From Candidatus Eisenbacteria bacterium (GTDB lineage: Bacteria > Eisenbacteria > RBG-16-71-46 > CAIMUX01 > JAHJDP01): DNA of 64,000 nt. Below are positions 26,356 through 34,937 of the stretch, piece after piece. The DNA is taken from positions 22,782 to 86,781 of the forward strand of contig JAHJDP010000019.1 in the NCBI GenBank assembly GCA_018831195.1. Reading direction: 5' to 3'. Made by a program: the position numbers and the translations under genes. The notes under the pieces are model-generated. The model had not been told where the DNA came from. It worked only from the letters and a program-made list of their open reading frames with translations, and searched no databases. Position 1 is the first letter of the stretch, and each line of letters starts with the position of its first letter.

Positions 26356-29300
26356 TCAGGAGGCGAGACGGTCCTCACCCTCTTCCAGTATGGCCGGCGC
26401 TGATCGTCTTATAGGCAGGGTGAACCAAAAGGTCGAACCGAAATCGAGTTTGCTGTTGATGCCGATTGTGCCCCCCATCAGCTCAATCAGGCGTTTCGAG
26501 ATGGCGAGGCCCAGCCCTGTCCCGCCGTAGTGCCTCGATGTCGATGGGTCGATTTGCGAGAAGGATCTGAAGAGCCTGTCGATCCGGTCGGCAGGGATAC
26601 CGATCCCTGTGTCGATGACCTCGAACAGAATCTCTTCGTCCTGGAGTTTTGTCCATGTTGACCTCGATATCTTGATCGCGACGGTTCCCGATTCGGTGAA
26701 TTTGATGGCGTTGCCGGTCAGATTCAATAAAACCTGTCTGAGCCGCAGAGGGTCCCCGGAGATTTCCGAGGGGAGGTCATCCGCCATAAGAATGTGAAAT
26801 TCCAAGCCTTTCTCGGCGGCATGGGTTTCCTGGATCTGCTTGATCTCATTGACACACTCGCGAATATCAAAATCAATTAATTCAAGATCCAGTTTTTTCG
26901 CCTCAATCTTTGAGAAATCGAGAACGTCATTGACGATGGTCAGCAGTGCTTTGGCTGAGGTCCGAGCCACCCCCGCGAAGTTTTTTTGCTCATCATTGAG
27001 CGAACATTCCATGAGCAGATCCAGCATGCCGAGGATGCCGTTGAGGGGGGTTCGTATCTCATGGCTCATCACCGCCAGAAATTCAGACTTGGCAATATTG
27101 GCCGCTTCCGCCGCCTCCTTGGCTTTGAGCATTTCCTGCTCCGCCTGCAGGCGGTCGGATATATCCGAAATAAAACCTTCCAATGCCAGGAGCTCGCCCT
27201 CATCGGAGTAAACACCGCTGCCCTTCTCCAGAACCCAGCGTTCCTTTCTCCAGGCGTCGGTAATCCTGTAGATGACTTGGAAATGTTCCCGGTTGGCCAC
27301 AGCCTGCTCGACCTTAACCCGAACCTCATCTTTGTCTTCGTCGTGAATCAGTTCGGCAAAAGCAATTGTCTTGTTGCCGATAAGGTCTTTTGCTTGGAAT
27401 CCGGTAAGGGTATAGCAGCCGTCACTCACAAATTCCATGGTCCAATGCTCATCAAACTTGCACCGATAAGCCATGCCGGGGAGGTTGCTGATGAGTGTTG
27501 AAAGAGTCCGCCGGCTTTCAAAGGCTTCTTTCTGCGCCAGCCGTTCTTCATGGATATCTCTCAGAAAATTCAGGGTGGCGAGCCGGCCTTCCCACTCGAT
27601 TCTGACGGCATTGATCTCGATCCAGTGATAGCGGCCGTCCTTTGTTAAAATCCGGAAGGGATAAACGCTTTCGACATCTTCGCCGCGCATCCGTTTTTGA
27701 TGACGGCTTCCAACGAGCATCCGGTCCTCTGGATGAATTAGTTCAATAAATGGTTTTGTCGTTAATTCTTCGGAAGTGTATCCGGTGAGATCCTCCAGAA
27801 CGGCATTGGCGAATTTTAACATTCCGTCCTGTGCGATGCAGATTCCGTCATTTACATTTTGGACGACCAGGCGATGCTTCTCTTCCGATTGCCTTAAGGC
27901 TCTTTCGGCGAGTTTCTTCTCTGTTATCTCTTGAACCAATCCGTCATATGATTTGATCCTGCCCTCATGATCATAATGCCGGATGACGGTATTGCGAACC
28001 CACCGGACCTGCCCGTCCTTCCGGATAATGCGATGCTCCAGGGGCGGGATCTCGCCGTCTTGAAGAATGCGGCGGGCATGATTCAAGACCCTCTCGCGGT
28101 CTTCCTCGGGAACCATTTCTATCCAGAGGAATCGTCTTTGTGAAAGCTCTTCCGGAGAGTAGCCGGTGACCGCAACACAGGCAGGGCCGTGATTTGTTTC
28201 AACCGGCCTGCCATCTTGAAGACGGACCGTATAAAGATAATCGGTGACAGCCTCGGTAATATAATTATATCGGGCCTCTGTCGCCCGAAGCTCCATTTCG
28301 GATCGCCTTTGCTCGGTGATATCTTCAATGGCGACGACAATCCTTTTTCCGGCGAGTCGGGATACGGAAAACCGGAAAATTCCGGAGACTCTTTCATCGT
28401 TGTATTCAATTTCGTTGATTTTGCCGGGCTCTGAGGTTTTCAACACCCAATCGGGAAGCGGATCCTTTTCTTCGCCGAAGAGCCGGGGCCAGATTTTTTT
28501 AACATCCTGTCCCCGGCATGATTCCGCGCGGATGCCGAGTATCTCTTCGGCTTTCGGATTGCAGTCGAGGAGGGTGAGACAATGGGGGGGCTCGAATCGG
28601 CCGATCATGATTCCGGTATGAATACCATGAATGATATCGGCGGCCGTTTGCAGCGATTCCCGCAATCGCCGCCCGTTATTGATACGGGTGATCACCTCAC
28701 CAATCTGGGCGGCAAATGATTCAAGGCCCACTTGGGCATAATGGTGCATCCGGTGCTCGCTTCTCGAGCTCACCGCCAGACAGGCGATGATCCGCCCTTC
28801 GTGAACAATCGGAATGATACCGAGACAACGGATTTTCCCGTCATTGAAGAGGAATCGGCGTTCGGTCGCTTCCTCGGAAGAAGTCGCGTAGGCTCCCGTT
28901 CCTGTTTGCAGGGCTTCCTTCAGCAGCGGGCACGGTGCCGCATCAGAGAGGGTTTCCGCTGCTTTGTAGGGAAGACCTCGTGTGGCGGCAAGAGTGTACC
29001 AGCCCGGTGAATCACTCCTCATGTAGACGGCTCCGAAATCCATGCGGGAAACATGGACAATTGTTTCAAGGCAAGATTCCAAAGCACGTTGCAAGTCGTT
29101 TTCACCGCTGATCTTCTGAGCCAGTTCCAGTTGAGCCCGGATGAGCGCCGAGGTCTGTTTGTGTTCTGTGATATCAATAACAGAGGCAGCGCTCTTTTTT
29201 GTCCCGGGGATGACAGTGACATTAACAAGAACATCCCGGCGATCCCCTTCCCGGGTTTGAAAAATGGACTCGTACATTCCGGGTGTCTGGCTGTCGGGCC

Positions 29301-29649
29301 GCCTTCGTTCCCGATGCATTTTTATCAATTCCGGCAATTTTTCAGGATGGACAAATTCGGTCCAGCTCATTTTCCCGTCGATTTCACTGCGGCTGCGCCC
29401 GACCATTTCCTGGAACTTGGCGTTTGACAAAGAGATGGTCGTGTCTTCTTCGATCAGGACCATCCCGGTGCCGGTTTGCTCAAAAGTCGCTTTGTATAGG
29501 TTTTTGAAACTTTCGAATCTGAAATCGGCGGTAGACGAAGTTTCTCTCTCAAGATTTTCATCAGGAAGGGAATCTTGGTGTGAAGAGGGCATTCCAGGGC
29601 GCGGCTGATCCTCGGATGGATGCGCGGAATGTTTGGAATGATCCACCAT
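26356..29649 (-). CDS. soluble multi-PAS/GAF sensor histidine kinase
   Basis: A 1097-residue kinase without membrane helices. From ATG 29649 (AGAGG nine bases upstream): PAS (about 45-165), GAF (about 175-330), then four more PAS/PAC units (about 340-845; for example VAVTGYSPEELSQRRF, DLTGYTSEELTTKPF), HisKA with MSHEIRTPLNGILGMLDLL (about 860-925), and HATPase_c with DTGIGIPADRIDRLF and GGTGLGLAISKRLIELMGG (to about 1085). The H-box style is that of hybrid kinases, but there is no receiver domain and no response regulator gene beside it, so it is an orphan. Ligands unknown; PAS and GAF units probably sense cytosolic redox, light or small molecules. Confidence 0.9.
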   Translation of the reverse strand: MVDHSKHSAHPSEDQPRPGMPSSHQDSLPDENLERETSSTADFRFESFKNLYKATFEQTGTGMVLIEEDTTISLSNAKFQEMVGRSRSEIDGKMSWTEFVHPEKLPELIKMHRERRRPDSQTPGMYESIFQTREGDRRDVLVNVTVIPGTKKSAASVIDITEHKQTSALIRAQLELAQKISGENDLQRALESCLETIVHVSRMDFGAVYMRSDSPGWYTLAATRGLPYKAAETLSDAAPCPLLKEALQTGTGAYATSSEEATERRFLFNDGKIRCLGIIPIVHEGRIIACLAVSSRSEHRMHHYAQVGLESFAAQIGEVITRINNGRRLRESLQTAADIIHGIHTGIMIGRFEPPHCLTLLDCNPKAEEILGIRAESCRGQDVKKIWPRLFGEEKDPLPDWVLKTSEPGKINEIEYNDERVSGIFRFSVSRLAGKRIVVAIEDITEQRRSEMELRATEARYNYITEAVTDYLYTVRLQDGRPVETNHGPACVAVTGYSPEELSQRRFLWIEMVPEEDRERVLNHARRILQDGEIPPLEHRIIRKDGQVRWVRNTVIRHYDHEGRIKSYDGLVQEITEKKLAERALRQSEEKHRLVVQNVNDGICIAQDGMLKFANAVLEDLTGYTSEELTTKPFIELIHPEDRMLVGSRHQKRMRGEDVESVYPFRILTKDGRYHWIEINAVRIEWEGRLATLNFLRDIHEERLAQKEAFESRRTLSTLISNLPGMAYRCKFDEHWTMEFVSDGCYTLTGFQAKDLIGNKTIAFAELIHDEDKDEVRVKVEQAVANREHFQVIYRITDAWRKERWVLEKGSGVYSDEGELLALEGFISDISDRLQAEQEMLKAKEAAEAANIAKSEFLAVMSHEIRTPLNGILGMLDLLMECSLNDEQKNFAGVARTSAKALLTIVNDVLDFSKIEAKKLDLELIDFDIRECVNEIKQIQETHAAEKGLEFHILMADDLPSEISGDPLRLRQVLLNLTGNAIKFTESGTVAIKISRSTWTKLQDEEILFEVIDTGIGIPADRIDRLFRSFSQIDPSTSRHYGGTGLGLAISKRLIELMGGTIGINSKLDFGSTFWFTLPIRRSAPAILEEGEDRLAS

Positions 29650-29836
29650 AAACGGACCTCTTCGGCCGCAGCCGCAAATCGCCGGAATTGAAGACGGATG
29701 AGGGTCGCCCCGTGCCGTTCCTCTCTGAGGATCCGGTTCCCACACCTCCAAAATCTATCGGATGAGGAAGACGCTTTCCTAAATCCCATATCCAAGTGGA
29801 GATGGAGCGTTTTGACCGGTCGAGAAACCCGATCTC

Positions 29837-31168
29837 TCAGTCGAGAAAGAGATAACGGGCCAGGAAGATCGCGCCGAGCAGATAGCATAACCGATTGACT
29901 TCACGGCCTTTACCGCCGAGCAGCTTGATGACCGGGTAGCTGATGAATCCAAGGGCCAGACCCTCCGCAATGCTGTAGGTCAACGGAATCCCGACCACGA
30001 TGAGGAGGGCTGGAATCGCTTCGCCAAAATCATCCCAGGGAATCCTGCGGAGGCTGGCCGCCATGAAGGTTCCGACCACGATGAGGGCGGGCGCCGTGAC
30101 CGGGTAGAGAAGGACCCCTTCTTTCCAGGCGTATCCCCCCCCGATCATTTGGGCCACCGGACTGAAGAAAAGAGCCGCGAGGAAGAGCAAGGCCGTGACA
30201 AGATTTGCCAAGCCGGTTCTGGCGCCGGCCGCCGCGCCGGCCGAACTCTCGATAAAGGCTGTGACCGTTGAGGTGCCAAGACAGGCGCCGATGACCGTAC
30301 CGGCGGCGTCTGTCGTCAATGCCCGTGTCCCCCGTTCAAGACGGCCGTTTTTAAGGAGACCCATGCGTTCTCCGACACCAATGAAAGTACCGATCGAATC
30401 CAGAACATCCATATAGAGGAATATGAGAATGATGGGGATCATTCCCCAGGTCAAAAGGCCCGCAATGTCCATCTTGAGGAATGTCGGGGCGAGAGAGGGC
30501 GGGGGCGCGACAAGCCCTTGGTAGTGCGCCACGCGAAAGATAAGTCCCAACACCGCTGTTGACAAAATACCCCATAGGATGGCGCCCCGTACCTTGCGCA
30601 CGAGAAGGGCGCCGGTGAGAACAAGCCCGAGCAATGAAACCCAAACGGCCGGATTGTTTAACTCACCCAAATGTACAGGCACGGCTTGCTCCATCGGATG
30701 CCGGACAACGATTCCGGCGTTCACCAATCCCATGAAGACGATAAAGAGCCCGATCCCGGCGGCGATGGCGTGTTTTAGGGATTCGGGAACGGCGTCGATG
30801 ATCACCTGGCGGACATTGAAGAGATTAAGAATGAGAAAAACGATTCCGGCGACAAAAACAGCGCCCAATCCCTGTTGCCAGGTAATGCCCATCCCCAAAA
30901 CAGCGGTTAAGAAGAAGATGTTTTCGCCCATCCCCGGCGCCAGGGCGATGGGATAATTGGCGAGAAAGCCCATAAGGAGTGTCGCCGCCGCCGCGCTGAG
31001 GCAGGTGGCGGTCATGACGGCGCCGAAGTTCATCCCCGTTTGAGCGAGGATGGCGGGATTCAGAAAGACGATATAGGACATCGTCATAAAAGTCGTTATT
31101 CCGCCCAAAACTTCCAATCGAACCGTTGTTCCGGCTTCCCGCAAATGAAAGAATCTCTCCAGGAACAT
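29837..31168 (-). CDS. NCS2-family purine permease (AzgA/PbuG-like)
   Basis: A 443-residue polytopic permease. The N-terminus RLEVLGGITTFMTMSYIVFLNP and LAPGMGENIFFLTAVLGMG are signatures of the AzgA-type hypoxanthine/guanine branch. The second motif block is EGSAG-like, here FIESSAGAAAGARTGLAN. About 13 hydrophobic segments are visible. It should import purine bases with protons across the inner membrane. ATG 31168 is preceded by GGGGGATGCGGC; an upstream in-frame start at 31183 is less likely. No purine salvage genes are adjacent. Confidence 0.9.
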   Translation of the reverse strand: MFLERFFHLREAGTTVRLEVLGGITTFMTMSYIVFLNPAILAQTGMNFGAVMTATCLSAAAATLLMGFLANYPIALAPGMGENIFFLTAVLGMGITWQQGLGAVFVAGIVFLILNLFNVRQVIIDAVPESLKHAIAAGIGLFIVFMGLVNAGIVVRHPMEQAVPVHLGELNNPAVWVSLLGLVLTGALLVRKVRGAILWGILSTAVLGLIFRVAHYQGLVAPPPSLAPTFLKMDIAGLLTWGMIPIILIFLYMDVLDSIGTFIGVGERMGLLKNGRLERGTRALTTDAAGTVIGACLGTSTVTAFIESSAGAAAGARTGLANLVTALLFLAALFFSPVAQMIGGGYAWKEGVLLYPVTAPALIVVGTFMAASLRRIPWDDFGEAIPALLIVVGIPLTYSIAEGLALGFISYPVIKLLGGKGREVNRLCYLLGAIFLARYLFLD

Positions 31169-31323
31169 GCCGCATCCCCCCATTTGATATCGATTCTTGT
31201 CCGCCGGAATCAGGAATCCCCGGCCGCAAAAAGCCTACCCGAACTTTACAGGGGCTGCACGCGGTATCTTCCGCATCAAAGTTCTAATTCAAAGATCTGC
31301 GATCCCCAGCCGTCTTGCGGCCC

Positions 31324-31956
31324 TCAGAACCCGAATTCAATCACCTGCGGCACCCAAACCGATACGGGCCGGTTTCCCGATAGGGCCGGGCGGAAGATCC
31401 ACTTTAAAACAGCCGATCGAATCGCCTCCTCTATCATTTCGGGCGCTTCTCTGTAGGGAAAGCGCACGGCTTTAACTTTTCCCTCTTCGCCGACAAGGAT
31501 TTCCACATGCACTCTTCCCGCCCATCCCATCTCCAGCGCGATCTCGGGATATGCGGGGGGAATGATGTGGAGCAGTTCCGGTCTATTCGAAATGACGATA
31601 AAAACGCCATCCGGGGAATACCCTCCTTCCGCGGGGGGCGCGGGGGGCACGGGAAGCGATTCAAGCGGGGGCATGGGATCGTCATCCAGGACAGGAACAA
31701 GTTCCCCCTGGTTGCCGGCGCCGGGAGGGACGGGACGGCTGATCGGTTTCGGTGGTGGGGGGATGATCACTTCAGATGGGATGATGAAGCCTGCGGGTGG
31801 TTCTTGGATCGGAATCACAGGGTGGACATAGGGAGGCGCAACGAAGCAGGCAATGGCGTGAAGACCCAAGCCGGTGAGAAAGCCGACCAGGATGCGCCGG
31901 GGATAGATATGATCATATCGAAAAGGCAGGCCATGACAGAAAGAGGCGGCATTCAT
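31324..31956 (-). CDS. TonB-like energy transducer
   Basis: A 210-residue protein: one N-terminal membrane segment (ILVGFLTGLGLHAIACFVA, about 22-40), a proline-rich periplasmic linker (about 50-115, with PPPPKPISRPVPP), and a TonB C-terminal domain (PPAYPEIALEMGWAGRVHVEI onward, about 130-205). It would pass proton-motive energy from ExbB/ExbD to outer-membrane receptors. ExbB/ExbD and TonB-dependent receptors are not in the window, so it may be a stand-alone TonB paralogue. ATG 31956 has GGAGGATCATCC upstream. Confidence 0.85.
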   Translation of the reverse strand: MNAASFCHGLPFRYDHIYPRRILVGFLTGLGLHAIACFVAPPYVHPVIPIQEPPAGFIIPSEVIIPPPPKPISRPVPPGAGNQGELVPVLDDDPMPPLESLPVPPAPPAEGGYSPDGVFIVISNRPELLHIIPPAYPEIALEMGWAGRVHVEILVGEEGKVKAVRFPYREAPEMIEEAIRSAVLKWIFRPALSGNRPVSVWVPQVIEFGF

Positions 31957-32124
31957 GGATGATCCTCCTCAGGCGGGCCACTCCGCGGGAATGGGAGTGG
32001 AACCCGTCGAATCGAGCCCCGGCAGAGGAGGTGCCATCTTCCCTCACCCCGATCATACCAGAATCAATGGATGGTGTCGCTCGTTCTTGTTATCCTGGCG
32101 GGTGGGTTTGAACCCGGAGGGATC

Positions 32125-33969
32125 ATGAAACGATGTTACAAATCACTCTGTGATCTGCGGATATGGGGTGTTCTGCTGCTCTGCGGCGCGGCGCTGAATG
32201 CCTGTTCTCAAAACCAGCAGGATTCATCAACCCGGGACCCGGGGGATCGGATGCTGAAGTGCGTGCAGGAACTCTCCTCACCGGCGTATGAAGGGCGGGG
32301 TGTTAATTCCCCCGGCCTGGACAAGGCCGCCGGCTTCATCCGCGGAGAGATGGAGCGGTTGCAGCTTCAACCGGCTGGGGACGATGGTTTTTATCAGGCT
32401 TTTGAAATCTCAATTAATGTTAAACCCCTGGAAGGAACCCGGCTCCGGATCCTTGAAAACGGCGACGGGATCTGGTATGAACCGGGCCACATCTGGGCGC
32501 CGGAAGGGATCTCCGCGGACGCTCAGCTCGAGGATCTGGCGGTCCGGATCCATCCCGATGGCCTGGGCTCCTCCGATGGGAGCGGCCACCCCGGTGGTAC
32601 GGGCCATCCTGGATCCAAGCTCCCGGAACCCTTTGCCATCTTGATCTTGGAGCGGGAAACTCCCGCCGCCCAATCTATGATGATGATCCCACCTTGGCAG
32701 CTCAACCCTTGGGGATATCTTGTGGAACAGGCGATTCATGCCGAGGCCGCCGGCGCGAAGGCATTGTTTGTATCATCCGATCCCTGGAATTCAATCAGGA
32801 CCGAAGAAGTTTCCCTGCCTAATCCATCCGACGGATATGTCACCGCTCCGATTCCGGTTGTACGTTTCAGCCCTTCACGCGTCCGCGAGTTGCTGGAAAT
32901 GATGGGCGCCGATGCGGCGACGGCATCGAGACTGGCGGGATCCACGCTGGCGGGATCTGAACAGGGTCAAATCCGCGTCGATCTGAATATTGCGATGGAC
33001 CGCACTCTGAAATCCCCCAGGAATGTCATCGGGTCCATTCCCGGGAATGGTGAGTGGGTCTTTGTGACGGCGCACTACGATCATCTGGGCCGCGGGGACA
33101 ACGCGCCCTCGGGTGAATTCGTCTATTATCCCGGCGCCGATGATAATGCTTCCGGCATCGCGCTGCTGCTGGAGCTGGCCAGCCGATTTTCACAACAACA
33201 CAATAAATCCAAGCGCGGCCTGGTCTTCGCGGCCTTTGCCGCCGAGGAGATCGGTTTGGCTGGATCACGGTATCTGGCGGATCACCCCATCGTTCCACTG
33301 GGGGATGTCGCCACTGTTGTTAATGTGGACATGGTCGGGCGTTTGAGGGATGGGGATCTTCTAGTAATGGGTACCGGCAGCGGAACGCTTCTCGCCGAGA
33401 TCGTTGATAGTGTTCGTACCGTTGCGACGCCCGGTCTTGCTCTTAGATCGGTTCAGGATCCCGGCAGCCCGTCGGATCAGGCGCCCTTCTATGCGAAGGG
33501 GGTTCCTGTGCTTCATATCATGACGCCGCCGCATGTCGATTACCACCAGCCGACCGATACCTGGGATAAAATCGACACGGAGGGCCTCTGCCGCGTGACG
33601 GATTTTACATTTGCCCTCGTTGATTCCCTGCGTTCCTCAGCACGGCCGGCCTTTCGCACTTCGGCGTCCGGCATGGCCGCGCCGCGATCCGGCGGTTCCT
33701 ATACGGTGTACCTGGGGACGATCCCGGATTTCGCCTATGAAGGGGATGACGGTGTCCGCCTCTCAGGAGTGAAACCCGATTCGCCGGCGGCATCGGCCGG
33801 TCTTCTGGAAGGGGATCTCCTCATCGAGGTCGGCGGCCTGCCTCTGAAAAATCTCCGGGATTATGTTTCGATTTTGAAAGCCCACAAGCCGGGGGATGAG
33901 GTTGAGCTTGTCTTCAGGCGTTCCGGAACGGAGCAGAGGGTTAAAACCGTTTTCGAGGAGCGGAAATAA
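32125..33969 (+). CDS. M28-family peptidase with C-terminal PDZ domain, lipoprotein
   Basis: A 614-residue exported peptidase. ATG 32125 follows GGAGGGATC, and the signal peptide ends in a lipobox-like LNAC (about Cys27). A PA-type insert is likely around 150-260. M28 motifs: FVTAHYDHLGRG, YYPGADDNASGIALL, FAAEEIGLAGSRYL, NVDMVGRL and the C-terminal His in HVDYHQPTDTWDKID, giving a complete two-zinc site. Residues about 530-610 form a PDZ domain (GVKPDSPAASAGLLEGDLLIEVGG). Predicted aminopeptidase anchored on the periplasmic side. A Gly/His/Pro-rich stretch (SSDGSGHPGGTGHPGS, near 155-170) is unusual. Confidence 0.9.
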   Translation: MKRCYKSLCDLRIWGVLLLCGAALNACSQNQQDSSTRDPGDRMLKCVQELSSPAYEGRGVNSPGLDKAAGFIRGEMERLQLQPAGDDGFYQAFEISINVKPLEGTRLRILENGDGIWYEPGHIWAPEGISADAQLEDLAVRIHPDGLGSSDGSGHPGGTGHPGSKLPEPFAILILERETPAAQSMMMIPPWQLNPWGYLVEQAIHAEAAGAKALFVSSDPWNSIRTEEVSLPNPSDGYVTAPIPVVRFSPSRVRELLEMMGADAATASRLAGSTLAGSEQGQIRVDLNIAMDRTLKSPRNVIGSIPGNGEWVFVTAHYDHLGRGDNAPSGEFVYYPGADDNASGIALLLELASRFSQQHNKSKRGLVFAAFAAEEIGLAGSRYLADHPIVPLGDVATVVNVDMVGRLRDGDLLVMGTGSGTLLAEIVDSVRTVATPGLALRSVQDPGSPSDQAPFYAKGVPVLHIMTPPHVDYHQPTDTWDKIDTEGLCRVTDFTFALVDSLRSSARPAFRTSASGMAAPRSGGSYTVYLGTIPDFAYEGDDGVRLSGVKPDSPAASAGLLEGDLLIEVGGLPLKNLRDYVSILKAHKPGDEVELVFRRSGTEQRVKTVFEERK

Positions 33970-33977
33970 AGTGGTTC

Positions 33978-34934
33978 TCACTCCGTCTCGATTTTTGTAA
34001 TGGTTCCGATAGGAGGCGGATCTTGAAATGACGCGGCGCGGTACAATTCAACATGAAGGCGGATAGGATCGTTTTTTTTGTAAAACCAGAGGATTTTATT
34101 GATCGGATGATATCCAATAGCTTCCACGTGGATACTATGCTTTGCCGGTGTCGTAAGGTAGGAGGCCGTATCGGATAGTGCTTCTACAAAGAGACCGGCG
34201 GCGTCGGTCGTCAATTCACGGATTTTGGGGCCTAGAAATTTGACTTTCGCCCAATCGAGCGCTTCACAGCAACGGAAGTGTTCGGAAAAACCCACCTCGC
34301 TGATGCGCTTGATGGTTATCTTTGCAAATTCCACCGGCTGCGCCGTCTCCGCCTCGACGACATCGATCTCAAGCGGGCGGTTGTAGAGGGGTCTAATCTC
34401 TTTGTATAACCTGTTTGTGTCGACGAGGGTGAGAGAAACCTGCGTGTTCCTCTTCTCATCGGTTATCTCCGGAAACTCATGCGCCGTACCGCAGGCAAGG
34501 TAGAAATCTTCGGTTCGCACATCGAGAAACTCCAGCGCCCGGCGGACAAACCCCAGATCCAGGGGATTCAAAGAAAGCCCTCCGAACCACAGACCGGCCC
34601 TTGTTTGGAGTAAGGCTTCGAAGGGACCCGGCTCAACCAAGCCGGGTTTTTTGGGGCGCCCAGAAGCGAGAAACGATACGGGATCATTCGTTCCGTCGCC
34701 GGTCTTTGCCGATCGGCAGAGACAGAGGACATCCTCCCATGCCGGTTGCGGCGGCGACTTCAAGCTGGATTGTTTCGCCGCAACCGCCTGAGCCGAGATT
34801 GTCATTCCTCCGGATTGAAGGCCAAGGAACTCCGGCCTTTCAAAATCAAGGCGGTGCGCGCAACCGGAAACGGCCAGAGCCATTCCATAAAGCAGAAGGA
34901 CTCCGGCCGGAAACCGCCACGCTGGGGCGCGCAT
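33978..34934 (-). CDS. lipoprotein of unknown function
   Basis: A 318-residue protein with a lipoprotein signal (VLLLYGMALAVSGCAHRL; Cys at about 25). The C-terminal two-thirds contain beta-rich segments, including a carboxypeptidase-regulatory-like piece (RPLEIDVVEAETAQPVEF, then GLFVEALSDTASY). No family recognised. The start ATG lies 3 bases after the stop of the transketolase-like gene on the same strand, so translation is probably coupled, an odd pairing of an envelope lipoprotein with a cytosolic TPP enzyme. It converges with the M28 peptidase gene (8 bases between stops). Confidence 0.7.
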   Translation of the reverse strand: MRAPAWRFPAGVLLLYGMALAVSGCAHRLDFERPEFLGLQSGGMTISAQAVAAKQSSLKSPPQPAWEDVLCLCRSAKTGDGTNDPVSFLASGRPKKPGLVEPGPFEALLQTRAGLWFGGLSLNPLDLGFVRRALEFLDVRTEDFYLACGTAHEFPEITDEKRNTQVSLTLVDTNRLYKEIRPLYNRPLEIDVVEAETAQPVEFAKITIKRISEVGFSEHFRCCEALDWAKVKFLGPKIRELTTDAAGLFVEALSDTASYLTTPAKHSIHVEAIGYHPINKILWFYKKNDPIRLHVELYRAASFQDPPPIGTITKIETE

Positions 34935-34937
34935 CTC

